Of a DNA stretch of 64,000 nt, positions 17,023 through 25,789 are shown piece by piece. The first letter of the stretch is position 1, and every line of letters starts with the position of its first letter. Both the position numbers and the translations under genes were made by a program. Source of the stretch: Nostoc sp. C052 (GTDB lineage Bacteria; Cyanobacteriota; Cyanobacteriia; Cyanobacteriales; Nostocaceae); contig NZ_CP040272.1 of assembly GCF_013393905.1 (NCBI RefSeq), positions 6,767,501-6,831,500 on the forward strand, in the 5' to 3' direction. The notes below the pieces were generated by a model, which saw only the letters and a list, made by a program, of their open reading frames with translations, made no database searches and was not told the DNA's origin.

Positions 17023-18678
17023 ATGTCTTCTGGTTCCTCTGGTCGTTATCAAAGCAGACTATTTAACTTTGTCCACCAGCAATCTCGGCGGGTAACACAA
17101 AAGTGGGAACACACCTACCGACATTTGCAAGTTGCTACTAAGTGGGGTGTGGAGGTATTACTTTACCCAGTGTATCTACTGTTTCAGTCATCTGAATCAT
17201 CTGGGAAAACGCTACACACCAAAGAACCACAAACTAGACTAAAGTTACAACCTGATGACACTGATTGCCAGTCCGAAACGCCGCCAAATGCTGATAGCCC
17301 CATTCAAAATGTACTGGAAGCAGTCTATTATCTGTCATCTGATGAAGCCGCCTCTACTCCGGTGAAAACATCTGAACCTTTCAAACCCTTGGCTTTCTTG
17401 GGAATTTTTCGGTCGAAATTCGTTGATAATCACTCTACAAATAACGCTAATCTTATTCAAGCATCAAATATTACGGAGAATCAAGCCGGAAGTATCAACC
17501 CTTTACAATTGGAAAATTCCCTGCAACAGCATCTTCCAATAGTGCGGGGAATTGCCACAAATTTAATGAATCGGAATTTAGTACTAGTTACTGCCGATAA
17601 TGAAATTCTCGATATTTTGACATCCCAACAGCAGGCAAAATTAGAAGAACGAATTATTAATGAAGTTGCTAAATATTGGCAGTATTGGCAGTTGATTATA
17701 GCTAAAAAAGAAACGCAGCAGCTATTACCACAGATTGACCAGTTATTAGCAAAACTAACTGACGGAAATCCAGCTAAAACTCCAGTTTTAGTCGAGGGTA
17801 TACCAAAAGATTTACTGAATACAGATAGACTATTAACATTTTTAGATATAGCCTTTGCTAAGTTGGAATCAAATGCTTTAGTGCCTGTACAAGAACGTAG
17901 TCAGGAAATTGCCCAACTTGCCCAAACTCAGTTAAATATATTTCTTTATGGCAAAGAGCAATTAGCTGGTAGGGATGAAATTACACCAAATGCTGATGGT
18001 TTGGAAACTCATACACAAAATTTTAAGGCTTTGATTGAGGCGGCACTTAATTACTTTTTTGGTGTTGGCAAAGAAAAAACACTTGAGTCAACAACCGATG
18101 AGGGGCGATTGCCAGGTAAACTATTCTCATCACGCCTTAGAAAAGCATTGTCTACAAGTCCTCAGTTAGAGAACCAAGATTTAACAGATGATCCTTGGTT
18201 AACATGGAATGATTTATTTGGTGACACCAAAACCGTCGCTGATAAGTCAGTTAAACTTTCTCAAAGGACAAATTCTGCTTTAGCACCAAGTTTATCAGTA
18301 GGGCATTTTCCACAAAAGAATTTGAGTGTAAAACAACCTAAATTCGGATCTGGCTTGGTACAAAGAAAACAACCAACTAGTAATCTCGCCTCAAGGCAAG
18401 AAACATCTGGAAAAATCGCCTCTGCAAAACAAACCCGAACCAGCATTTCTCAAACTAAAAGCGAAAGTCGTAAAGGGGAAATGTTGAAACAGCAGTTTCA
18501 ACAAAGTAGTGAAGTTGAGGCACAGCCAGACTGGATAGAAACTAAAGCAACTTTAACTGGCTATGAAAAGCACCCCTTAGAGCAACTTCTGGAATGGCTT
18601 GATTATGTTATGCTCTGGCTAGAAGAGAGATTTGTCAGGATTTTTCAGTCGTTGCGGCAACTATGGCAGGGTAAATAA
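17023..18678 (+). CDS. Conserved-looking hypothetical protein, 551 residues
   Basis: Not recognised. The product is hydrophilic with basic N-terminal region (FVHQQSRRVTQKWEHTYRHLQ) and a short hydrophobic stretch at about 38-55 (WGVEVLLYPVYLLFQ). The middle part (about 165-300) is helical with Gln/Leu-rich segments. A long low-complexity linker of about 400-500, rich in Ser, Lys and Gln, precedes a C-terminal amphipathic stretch (HPLEQLLEWLDYVMLWLEERFVRIFQSLRQ). The amphipathic ends suggest peripheral membrane association. No neighbour on the same strand suggests a role. The ATG at 17023 is the first in a long open frame. Confidence 0.6.
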   Translation: MSSGSSGRYQSRLFNFVHQQSRRVTQKWEHTYRHLQVATKWGVEVLLYPVYLLFQSSESSGKTLHTKEPQTRLKLQPDDTDCQSETPPNADSPIQNVLEAVYYLSSDEAASTPVKTSEPFKPLAFLGIFRSKFVDNHSTNNANLIQASNITENQAGSINPLQLENSLQQHLPIVRGIATNLMNRNLVLVTADNEILDILTSQQQAKLEERIINEVAKYWQYWQLIIAKKETQQLLPQIDQLLAKLTDGNPAKTPVLVEGIPKDLLNTDRLLTFLDIAFAKLESNALVPVQERSQEIAQLAQTQLNIFLYGKEQLAGRDEITPNADGLETHTQNFKALIEAALNYFFGVGKEKTLESTTDEGRLPGKLFSSRLRKALSTSPQLENQDLTDDPWLTWNDLFGDTKTVADKSVKLSQRTNSALAPSLSVGHFPQKNLSVKQPKFGSGLVQRKQPTSNLASRQETSGKIASAKQTRTSISQTKSESRKGEMLKQQFQQSSEVEAQPDWIETKATLTGYEKHPLEQLLEWLDYVMLWLEERFVRIFQSLRQLWQGK

Positions 18679-18811
18679 CCTAATAGATATTTTTGAAAAA
18701 TCTACTATAATAAATATTCACAATTTTCCAATTCAGATTTTTGGAATAAACGTAGGGTACGTTAGCACAGTGCAACTGCACTCTACATATACTCTTAAAT
18801 TTTGAATTTTG

Positions 18812-18912
18812 TTAGCGCAGCGTAAAGCCTTCTCTACGAGAGGCTCCCCCAACGGCATGGCTTCTCTACGAGACGCTACCGCGAACGCTTAGAGCGAGTC
18901 TGCGAGCATCAT
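18812..18912. repeat. Cluster of short interspersed repeats
   Basis: The stretch 'gttagcgcagcgtaaagcc...' and 'cttctctacgagacgctaccgcgaacgc' is a repeat family that recurs at 26818-26870, 32494-32610, 56528-56570 and 57469-57510. It has several small inverted repeats and no coding function. The rest of the 268-base gap shows nothing else. Confidence 0.75.
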
Positions 18913-18946
18913 TTTGAATTTTGAATTGTTATTGGTGGTTGTCTAA

Positions 18947-19243
18947 GTGAAAATTATTGTTTACTGTAAATACTTCAATTTCAAAAATCCACTAGATAAA
19001 CCGAAAATTGAGACATTTGTAGTAAATGTGCCTCAAATCCCTAAAATAGGTGAAACAATTGTAGTCGAAAGAATTTCACCCCAAAAGCAGTTTGTAATTA
19101 TCTTTGAGTACATTGTGACAGCAGTGCAATTTAATGCTTCTAGAGAATCGGCTGATTCAGCAGATGCTCAGGTAAGCGCTTTTTTGAACCACTGTTGGGA
19201 GGGAACATCGAATTTCAAAGTGACTAACTTTTTAGAGCAATAA
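18947..19243 (+). CDS. Small hypothetical protein, 98 residues
   Basis: GTG start, product MKIIVYCKYFNFKNPLDKPK... A beta-rich domain (KIIVYCKYF, TFVVNVPQIPKIGETIVVER, KQFVIIFEYIVTAVQF) is followed by a short acidic helix. It resembles small cyanobacterial proteins of unknown role; no motif was recognised. The start lies directly behind a cluster of short repeats, so the true 5' end is uncertain. Confidence 0.5.
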   Translation: MKIIVYCKYFNFKNPLDKPKIETFVVNVPQIPKIGETIVVERISPQKQFVIIFEYIVTAVQFNASRESADSADAQVSAFLNHCWEGTSNFKVTNFLEQ

Positions 19244-19261
19244 TTTGAAGAAGAATTCAGA

Positions 19262-19440
19262 AGTCAGAATGGGCTAAACGCCCCGCTACCGCTAACAGCA
19301 TTCAGAATCAATCAGTCGGGGATTCAGACCCCTAACTGATAGCGTAGCGTTAGCGAGTCCGCGTACCCCTGCGGGGAAGCAAGCTACGCGCAGCGTCTGT
19401 CTGCGACACGCTGCGCGAACGTAGAGAGCGTCTTGAAGAC
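19262..19440. repeat. Cluster of short interspersed repeats
   Basis: The region contains 'agcgtagcgttagcgagtcc', 'cccctgcggggaagcaagc' and 'acgctgcgcgaacgtag', each locally palindromic. It occupies most of the 257-base gap before the hydrolase gene. Confidence 0.7.
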
Positions 19441-19500
19441 CACTAAATTTTAGTTGACAGGTTAGTAGCTTGCTGGGAAAATGAATAAAAAATTAACCAG

Positions 19501-20421
19501 ATGATTGACCATAGCGATCGCCTAGCATCTCATAAAGAAGGTACATTCCCAGGTGTTGGAGGACTTGACCTGTATTACCAAAGCTGGCATCCAGAGGGTA
19601 AAGTACGGGCAATATTAGCTATTTCGCATGGACTTGGAGCGCACAGCGATCGCTACAATAATGTAATTCAGCATTTGATACCCAAGCAATATGCTGTCTA
19701 CGCCTTAGATTTGCGTGGTCATGGACGTTCACCAGGTCAGCGAGGCTATATTAGCGCTTGGAGTGAGTTTCGCGAAGACCTGGGAGCATTTTTAGAGTTA
19801 ATTCAGACTCAAAATCCTGGATGCCCAATTTTTATCTTGGGTCACAGTTTAGGCGGGGTGATTGTCTTAGATTACATTCTGCGCTATCCCCAACAAGCAT
19901 CATTATTGCAGGGTGCGATCGCGATCGCGCCAACCTTAGGCAAAGTTGGGGTTTCACCGATTCGGGTGCTTTTAGGAAAAATGCTCTCACGAGTGTGGCC
20001 GCGTTTCACCTTGAATACAGGCATTGACATTAGCGCAGGTTCACGAGATCCGCAGGTTTTAGCTGCTTATGCCCAAGATACACTCCGACATACCCGTGCT
20101 ACCGCCCGTCTGGCTACAGAATTCTTTGCAACAGTTGATTGGATTAATGCTCACGCCGCTGATTGGCAATTACCATTATTGATTCTCCACGGTGGCGCAG
20201 ACCGAGTTGCTTTACCAGCAGGAAGTGATATTTTTTACCAAAGAGTAAACTACACAGATAAGCTGAGAATCGAGTATCCAGGAGCTTATCACGAACTTCA
20301 GAGTGACATCAATTATCGCGAGGTACTGGCTGATTTAGAAGATTGGTTGGAGCGACATCTACCATCTGGGGTGGTGCAGTCAAGACGGGGAAGCGGTGAG
20401 TTAGAGTTTCCTAGTTCTTAG
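19501..20421 (+). CDS. Alpha/beta hydrolase, monoacylglycerol lipase-like
   Basis: 306 residues, with the fold's usual landmarks. The oxyanion HGLGAHSDRY is at about 43-52, the nucleophile elbow GHSLGG has Ser116, the acid is Asp in LHGGADRVALP (about 234), and His is in GAYHELQSD (about 264). The pattern ALDLRGHGRSPGQRGYI matches the lysophospholipase/monoacylglycerol lipase (Hydrolase_4) group. It is probably a cytosolic or membrane-associated esterase acting on lipid monoesters. ATG at 19501; a HIP1 site lies in the first codons. Confidence 0.85.
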   Translation: MIDHSDRLASHKEGTFPGVGGLDLYYQSWHPEGKVRAILAISHGLGAHSDRYNNVIQHLIPKQYAVYALDLRGHGRSPGQRGYISAWSEFREDLGAFLELIQTQNPGCPIFILGHSLGGVIVLDYILRYPQQASLLQGAIAIAPTLGKVGVSPIRVLLGKMLSRVWPRFTLNTGIDISAGSRDPQVLAAYAQDTLRHTRATARLATEFFATVDWINAHAADWQLPLLILHGGADRVALPAGSDIFYQRVNYTDKLRIEYPGAYHELQSDINYREVLADLEDWLERHLPSGVVQSRRGSGELEFPSS

Positions 20422-20429
20422 TATTCTGA

Positions 20430-20648
20430 CTACAACCTTCTTTCTATCAACCGTCGAGTTAAATCTTCGATTGCATCTATACTCAGTTGATATCCATTAA
20501 AAATCGTAAACAAAGGGCTAACAGCCTAATTAACGTACTGTGCTAACGCCGAGCGAGGTGTTTCAAGCGGTAGATTAACGAACGCCAAAACTTCATCTTG
20601 ATATGCTGAAACTTGATTATCCTTGGCTGCTGGCACAAAAAACTTCAT
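20430..20648 (-). pseudogene. Small gene remnant with in-frame stop
   Basis: The minus strand from ATG at 20646-20648 reads MKFFVPAAKDNQVSAYQDEV and so on for 40 codons, then a TAG. The same frame continues for 33 codons (AVSPLFTIFNGYQLSIDAIE...) to a second TAG at 20430-20432. The amino-acid composition is protein-like on both sides of the first stop. The family is not recognised. It could be a decayed small gene of about 73 residues, or two unrelated chance frames. Confidence 0.35.
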
Positions 20649-20698
20649 AGACTTTGGTTACGAATAACATGAGTTTCACTAGCACAAGCGTAACGCAA

Positions 20699-21469
20699 TT
20701 ACCAAGGCAATCTGCTTCCATCCCACGAGAAAAACTGTCCACTATCGCCTTCTTGAAGCTGTTCGATGACAGCCAATAATTGGGTAACAGTACGTTCCAC
20801 TGAAAATAATTTTTCCGCAGGGACATTTCCCTGGAAAGGACGGGAAAGAAGCGTATCAGTTGTACCAGGATGTAATGTCACTATTAATGCTTTTGGACAA
20901 CTTCTTTTATACTCAATTGCCGCAGTTCGCATCAACATATTGAGTGCTGCTTTAGAAGCCCGATAGCCGTACCATCCACCAAGTTGGTTATCGCTAATGC
21001 TGCCCAATTTAGCAGAAATAGTAGCGAACACGCTGCGTTCTCCATGACGAAACAGAGGCAATAAATGTTTAGCCAGTAAGACAGCACCAATACTATTTAT
21101 CTGAAAGTAGCGCAGCAAATTTTCTGAATTGATCTGTCTTAAGCTTTTTTCAGGTTGCAAAGTATCTTCATGTAACAGTCCTACACAGTTGACTACCAAA
21201 TGCAGTTTGTCAACTTGAGTATGTATTTTTTGAACAGCTTCAATAATCTGTAACTCGTCAGTAATATCCATCTCCAAACAAATTAATCGCTCAGGACATT
21301 CGTTTGCAAGAGCTATTAACTCTGAGACCGATTTCGGTTGACGAGAAGTTGCATAAATTCTAGCTATTCTGCGATCTTGTAGCAATTTTTTCACAAAACT
21401 CAAACCAATACCTTGGCTGGCTCCCACAATCAAAGCATTGACAGGATTAATTTCATCGATAAAAGACAT
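20699..21469 (-). CDS. Short-chain dehydrogenase/reductase (C-factor-like)
   Basis: 256 residues with a Rossmann NAD(P)-binding motif GASQGIG (16-22), the NCVG motif (about 94-97), Ser152 and the catalytic Tyr169-x-x-x-Lys173 (YGYRASKAALN). HPGTTDTLLSRPF in the C-terminal part is typical of the CsgA/C-factor-like SDR group. It is the last gene of a minus-strand run that includes arsS, a PiT transporter and arsM, so a reductive step linked to arsenosugar metabolism is possible but unproven. The gene starts 7 bases after the remnant at 21476-21604. Confidence 0.88.
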   Translation of the reverse strand: MSFIDEINPVNALIVGASQGIGLSFVKKLLQDRRIARIYATSRQPKSVSELIALANECPERLICLEMDITDELQIIEAVQKIHTQVDKLHLVVNCVGLLHEDTLQPEKSLRQINSENLLRYFQINSIGAVLLAKHLLPLFRHGERSVFATISAKLGSISDNQLGGWYGYRASKAALNMLMRTAAIEYKRSCPKALIVTLHPGTTDTLLSRPFQGNVPAEKLFSVERTVTQLLAVIEQLQEGDSGQFFSWDGSRLPW

Positions 21470-21475
21470 ATCAAT

Positions 21476-21604
21476 TTAGATAACTTGTGGAAGTATTTGA
21501 TATTCATAGCGAGAGACAAAATAAGTACCAATTTGTCTCTGGCTGTGATAACGGAAACCAAAGCCTTCATATACTGCTCTCAGGCGCGGACGCGAATCAT
21601 CTTC
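21476..21604 (-). pseudogene. C-terminal remnant of a GNAT acetyltransferase
   Basis: Directly after the arsS stop codon, and in the same frame, the minus strand reads EDDSRPRLRAVYEGFGFRYH and so on for 42 codons to a TAA. The YEGFGFR...YFVSRYEYQ pattern is that of the last strands of a GNAT acetyltransferase. No start codon is available. It is probably what is left of an acetyltransferase gene that once followed arsS. Confidence 0.5.
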
Positions 21605-22612
21605 TTAGAGCAAAGCGCCACCACAACTAGAACCACACCCAGCAGTACAACCATAGCAATAAGCAGCAGTTTGTACCTGATTAATCAGGTCTAAATTGCC
21701 AGCTTCTAACAATTTGCGAACTGTTAAGGTTTCACCATTACGAGTTTTTGCAGGCAAATTCATCATTTGGTTAAAGTCACAATCATATACATTGCCCAGA
21801 TAGTCAATTGAAAGTTCGTCACGACACATTAAATGTTCAACGGTACTAGGATTAAAATGCAACTCTAAAAACTGCAAATAGCTGGTGTATAGCTTTTTCC
21901 GTTCTAAATGCATTTTAGTTCTACCAACTGGTAGATTAATAATGGTGAAGAGGTTGTTAAATACAATATCAAAATGTTCTTGTAAGAACATTTTGTAATC
22001 TCGTTCTAGGTTGCCCTGTTCGGGAGCTAAGGAAAATTTTTCACTGCTGGGTAATTGGGGATTAAATACCAAATCCAAAATTAAATTTTGGTCTTTACCA
22101 TAGCCAATTTTGTTAAGCCACTGCAAAGCTTTGACTGAACTATCAAAAACACCTGCACCGCGCATTTTATCAACATTATCTGCTAGATAGCAGGGTAGAG
22201 AAGCCACAACTTTTATCTGGTGTTTAGCAAAGTATTCTGGTAAATAACCAAATCCATCTTCAAAATAAATGGTCAAATTAGACCGGACAATCACTTGTTT
22301 TCCAGTTGCTTTTGCTGCTTCCACCAAGGGCTTAAATCCATAATTCATTTCTGGTGCGCCACCAGTCAAATCCACAATTTTAATTTCGGGGAATTTATGA
22401 ATTAGCGAAATTAATTGTTCGCAAATTTCAGGAGAAAGTTCTTCTGTACGCTTTGGCCCCGCTTCGACATGACAGTGTGTACAGGAAAGATTACAACGCT
22501 TACCTAAATTAATTTGTAAAACAGTGATTCCTTTTTTTGTTAAAGGGGAACTGAGTTTGTGATTAAATGGTGTTACTGGTGTATCTAATGTAATTATTGA
22601 TTGAGTTTGCAT
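21605..22612 (-). CDS. arsS: Arsenosugar biosynthesis radical SAM protein ArsS
   Basis: 335-residue radical SAM enzyme. The [4Fe-4S]-binding motif is C40-x3-C44-x2-C47 (KRCNLSCTHCHVEAGPKR), followed by VDLTGGAPEMN (SAM-binding GGE-like motif). The Cys-rich C-terminus CYGCTAGCGSSCGG is diagnostic of the ArsS (radical SAM/Cys-rich) family. The enzyme transfers the 5'-deoxyadenosyl group to dimethylarsenite, making the arsenosugar precursor. The substrate-producing partner arsM is two genes upstream on the same strand, with a PiT transporter between. Confidence 0.93.
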   Translation of the reverse strand: MQTQSIITLDTPVTPFNHKLSSPLTKKGITVLQINLGKRCNLSCTHCHVEAGPKRTEELSPEICEQLISLIHKFPEIKIVDLTGGAPEMNYGFKPLVEAAKATGKQVIVRSNLTIYFEDGFGYLPEYFAKHQIKVVASLPCYLADNVDKMRGAGVFDSSVKALQWLNKIGYGKDQNLILDLVFNPQLPSSEKFSLAPEQGNLERDYKMFLQEHFDIVFNNLFTIINLPVGRTKMHLERKKLYTSYLQFLELHFNPSTVEHLMCRDELSIDYLGNVYDCDFNQMMNLPAKTRNGETLTVRKLLEAGNLDLINQVQTAAYCYGCTAGCGSSCGGALL

Positions 22613-22662
22613 TGTTTACTTATCCTTAAAAATTGCACAAACGAATATATTTAGATAATTTT

Positions 22663-23622
22663 CTAACCCTGCAATAATCTGTAGATTATTCCACTAATAA
22701 TTGCAGCAATTGGTAAAGTTAAAACCCATGATAGTAATATCTGAGAAAAAACACGTCTATTAGCTTTTTTGCTAATCAATCCTACCCCAAAAATAGAACC
22801 AACTGAAACGTGTGTGGTAGAAACCGGAAGCCCAAATCCGCTAGCTGCAATGACCAAAACTCCCGTTACTATGTTGGCTGATAAGCCTTGAGTATGATTC
22901 ATTGAGGTAATTTTTTCACTCATGGTAATAGCAACTCTTTGGGAGTTAAGTAAACCGCCAAGTGCCATCGCGATCGCTATTGTGATCATTCCTCCTTGAA
23001 TCGAAAAATACTCGATAATCAGAATGAGTGAAACAATCTTAGGAGTGTCATTTAATCCTCTAGCAAAACTGACAATTCCAGCACTGAGAAAATGGCAAGT
23101 ATCAATCGTTTTTTGATTGATTGTTAGATGCCATTTTGAATTAATATAACCAGATAAGCTGTAAATTCCTGCTCCTAAAGGAATAGCCAGGATTGGACTA
23201 AGTAATAAAGGCAAAATAAAGGCAGTTCCTAAAATTGCAAAATTCAGTTGAAGCCCGATCGCCACTAATCCAGCGCCAACAATCGCACCTGTTAAACTGT
23301 GAGTTGTAGAAATGGGAAACCCCATAAGTGTAGCAATGAGTACAGTTAAACCAGCAGCGATCGCTACTGCAATATGAAACTCTGGGGCATTAGCGATCGC
23401 ATCAGGTAATAGTCCTTTTCCAGAGAAGTTTTTAATTAGTGTCTGTGCTAAAAAAGTTGCAGTTATTGCGCCAGCAAAAGTTGTAAAAGTTGCCCACAAA
23501 ATTGCTGTTTGATAGCTACTTGTTCTACTACCAAACAACGTTGCTACACCCTTAAAATTGTCATTTGCACCATTTGAATATGCTAAAAAAAGCGTAGCTA
23601 AAAATAGACTAATTAACAACAT
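22663..23622 (-). CDS. Inorganic phosphate transporter, PiT family
   Basis: About 320 residues from the ATG at 23620-23622 (MLLISLFLATLFLAYSNGAND). A longer frame starting at 23742 would overlap arsM by 10 bases and adds 40 residues that look non-family. The two inverted PiT signatures are present: NGANDNFKG near the start and RGLNDTPK near the middle; GFPISTTHS and GLPVSTTHV are the repeated STTH motifs. About ten membrane helices. It probably carries phosphate (and arsenate as analogue) with H+ or Na+. The position between arsM and arsS suggests regulation with arsenic handling or phosphate supply under arsenate stress. Confidence 0.9.
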   Translation of the reverse strand: MLLISLFLATLFLAYSNGANDNFKGVATLFGSRTSSYQTAILWATFTTFAGAITATFLAQTLIKNFSGKGLLPDAIANAPEFHIAVAIAAGLTVLIATLMGFPISTTHSLTGAIVGAGLVAIGLQLNFAILGTAFILPLLLSPILAIPLGAGIYSLSGYINSKWHLTINQKTIDTCHFLSAGIVSFARGLNDTPKIVSLILIIEYFSIQGGMITIAIAMALGGLLNSQRVAITMSEKITSMNHTQGLSANIVTGVLVIAASGFGLPVSTTHVSVGSIFGVGLISKKANRRVFSQILLSWVLTLPIAAIISGIIYRLLQG

Positions 23623-23732
23623 TTCAGGGTTTATCAAGAAGAAATCAGAATCCAGAATGAAATCAGTGAAATATTTAATTGTGCATTTATTTCCCAGTCG
23701 TACAGAATAATTCTGAATTCTTTCTGAAAAAT

Positions 23733-24701
23733 TTAACAGCAACCACCACCGCTATAGTGCCAAGTTGAATTAGTAACAACAATTTCTTGTGGCTTGATAG
23801 CGGCAAGTTTAGCAGCGGTTTTATCACACACTGCGGCGGGAATACCTCGCTGAAGTAGATGACCTGCTGAATCATCAAAGAAAGGTTCAGTACCAGCATA
23901 AATTGCTGTTTTGCCAGTAAAAATGCAAGCACCATCTTCTGGAATTACAACTTTAAAAGAGACAGAATCTAGACTTTCTAAAAGTAGGTTTTCTTCTAAA
24001 TTATAAGTTTGAGAATCTAGGAGACGATAAGGACGACGAGCGCGAATTTCAACTTGACCAAAACCCGCATGTATAATCCGTTCAGTATACTGTTGATATG
24101 TGAGTGCGCCTGATAAACACATAGCTCTCAGTCGTTCATCTTGTTGGAGATGTTCTGGAATTGGACGAGTCGCAATTGGATCGCTCATCTGCAACCGTCC
24201 ACCTGGTTTTAATACCCGATATGCTTCTTTTAAAGCAAGAGTTAAATCTTCTGGTTCAAAGATGTTGAAAAGGCAATTCTGTGCCACGATATCGACGCTA
24301 GCATCAGCAACAGGTAAGTTAAAAGCATCACCTTCGCGGATTTCTACAAAGCTGGGGTCAAACCAAGGGTTTTGTTGAGCTGCAATTTCTAGATTATGTG
24401 TGGCTGCTTCTCGCATCGCCGCAACCGGTTCAATGGCAATTACAGCACTTGTATAGCGTGAAAAATAAGCGAATTGCAACGCTTCTAAGCCGCCACCAAC
24501 GCCAACATAGAGTACAGTAGGCTGGTTTCCTAATTCTGTGGAGTGAACAGTGGTACCACAACCATAATTCATTTCCTGCATTGGCAAAGGAATTTTCAAT
24601 CCTGGTAGTTGCAGGGGCGTACTTTGCACACAACAAAGTCCAACTTGTGGGGTTTGGGCAACTTCGCGGTAAAACTGCGCTGCTGTTTCTAGATAGGTCA
24701 T
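23733..24701 (-). CDS. arsM: Arsenosugar biosynthesis arsenite methyltransferase ArsM
   Basis: 322-residue SAM-dependent methyltransferase. Motif I is YVGVGGGLEAL (65-75), with VLKPGGRLQMSD (about 163-174) as motif post-II. Cysteines at 23-24 (GLCCVQ), 48 (NYGCG), 143 (QNCLF) and 195 (AMCLSG) are candidates for arsenite binding, and the protein ends CC (321-322). The N-terminal and Cys pattern match the ArsM class that travels with ArsS. It methylates arsenite to dimethylarsenite. Upstream gene of the arsM-PiT-arsS-SDR run. Confidence 0.92.
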   Translation of the reverse strand: MTYLETAAQFYREVAQTPQVGLCCVQSTPLQLPGLKIPLPMQEMNYGCGTTVHSTELGNQPTVLYVGVGGGLEALQFAYFSRYTSAVIAIEPVAAMREAATHNLEIAAQQNPWFDPSFVEIREGDAFNLPVADASVDIVAQNCLFNIFEPEDLTLALKEAYRVLKPGGRLQMSDPIATRPIPEHLQQDERLRAMCLSGALTYQQYTERIIHAGFGQVEIRARRPYRLLDSQTYNLEENLLLESLDSVSFKVVIPEDGACIFTGKTAIYAGTEPFFDDSAGHLLQRGIPAAVCDKTAAKLAAIKPQEIVVTNSTWHYSGGGCC

Positions 24702-25114
24702 GCCATTTTGGATTTTAGATTTTAGATTATGACAGCTTTGTGCATCCTAGTATAGTTAACTCCGAGTTGGATGAGTTTTTGATGATGATTGCCAAAAACC
24801 CTAAATTTTCATACGACAGTGGGGACTGGGGGCTAGGGACTGGGGACTAGGGATTGGGGACTGGGGACTGGGGATTGGGAATTGGTAAGAGACAAGAAAA
24901 AGGGATAGGGTAGTTTCATAGGAAAAAATAAAAATATGGAAGTCTTGATTTCTCGTGTAGAACCATAGATTTTAACCCCTCTTCTAACCTCTCCTAGAAA
25001 GGTCAAAAGGCTTTGAAAACTAGTTGCAGTTTTTCTCTATTTGTATGAAACTATCCTGAAGAAGACAAGAGAAAAACTTGTTCAACAATTTTCCCCAGTC
25101 CCCAATCCCCAAAT
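24702..25114. repeat. Intergenic region with G-rich heptamer repeats
   Basis: 413 bases between two minus-strand genes. 24709-24728 carries the 'attttag' heptamer. 24821-24885 carries about nine G-rich units of the 'ggggact/ggggatt' type, with tracts of four Gs that could form a quadruplex. No gene seen. The same G-rich motif is found at 6610-6630, 28604-28630 and 52638-52664. Confidence 0.65.
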
Positions 25115-25789
25115 TCAATCACACAATGTATACCCAACACCACTCACAGTTTGAATGAGGCATTTTTCGTTGTTGGCTTCAAGTTTCAGGCGTAGGTAGC
25201 GAATATAAGCTTCTATAATATTGGCATCGCCGATGAAGTCATAACCCCAGACTTCCTCTAAAATGCGATCGCAGGTAATTACCTGTCGCGGATTGGCTAA
25301 TAAATATTCTAGTAAATCAAATTCCTTAGCAGTCAACTCAATTAACCGCTGATTTCGGTACACCTCTCGCGTGCGACGATTTAAACTCAGGTCTTCAAAT
25401 TCTAAAACATCTGTGGCGTCTGCTTGGTAGCTTCTTCGGAGGTGAGCGCCCACTCTAGCTAATAATTCATCAACGCTGAAGGGTTTAACGAGGTAATCAT
25501 CAGCACCAGCATCTAAGCCTGCAATGCGATCGCTTACTTCATCTTTGACCGTTAATAAAATTATTGGCACTTTATCAATAATATTTCGCAAGGGGCGATA
25601 AATTTCCAACCCCGACAAACCAGGCAACATCCAATCTAAAATTACTAAATCCAGATGTAACTCACGCGCTGCGGTGAGTGCAGTCAATCCATCGTAGGCA
25701 ATACTGACTTGATAGCCTTCATAATTCAATTCCAATTCGACAAATCGTGCCAGTTTGACCTCATCTTCAACCAGTAAGATGTGCGTCAT
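25115..25789 (-). CDS. OmpR/PhoB-family response regulator
   Basis: 224 residues. The receiver domain has the acidic pair (VEDE), the phospho-acceptor Asp52 (LVILDWMLPG), Thr/Ser of LLTVKDE and Lys of DYLVKPF (about 102). The C-terminal winged helix (about 130-222) contains LTAKEFDLLEYLLANPRQV and VWGYDF, ending in VRYL-like IRYLRLKLE and GVGYTL. It will bind DNA as a dimer; no cognate histidine kinase is adjacent. Its target genes are not visible. Confidence 0.92.
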   Translation of the reverse strand: MTHILLVEDEVKLARFVELELNYEGYQVSIAYDGLTALTAARELHLDLVILDWMLPGLSGLEIYRPLRNIIDKVPIILLTVKDEVSDRIAGLDAGADDYLVKPFSVDELLARVGAHLRRSYQADATDVLEFEDLSLNRRTREVYRNQRLIELTAKEFDLLEYLLANPRQVITCDRILEEVWGYDFIGDANIIEAYIRYLRLKLEANNEKCLIQTVSGVGYTLCD

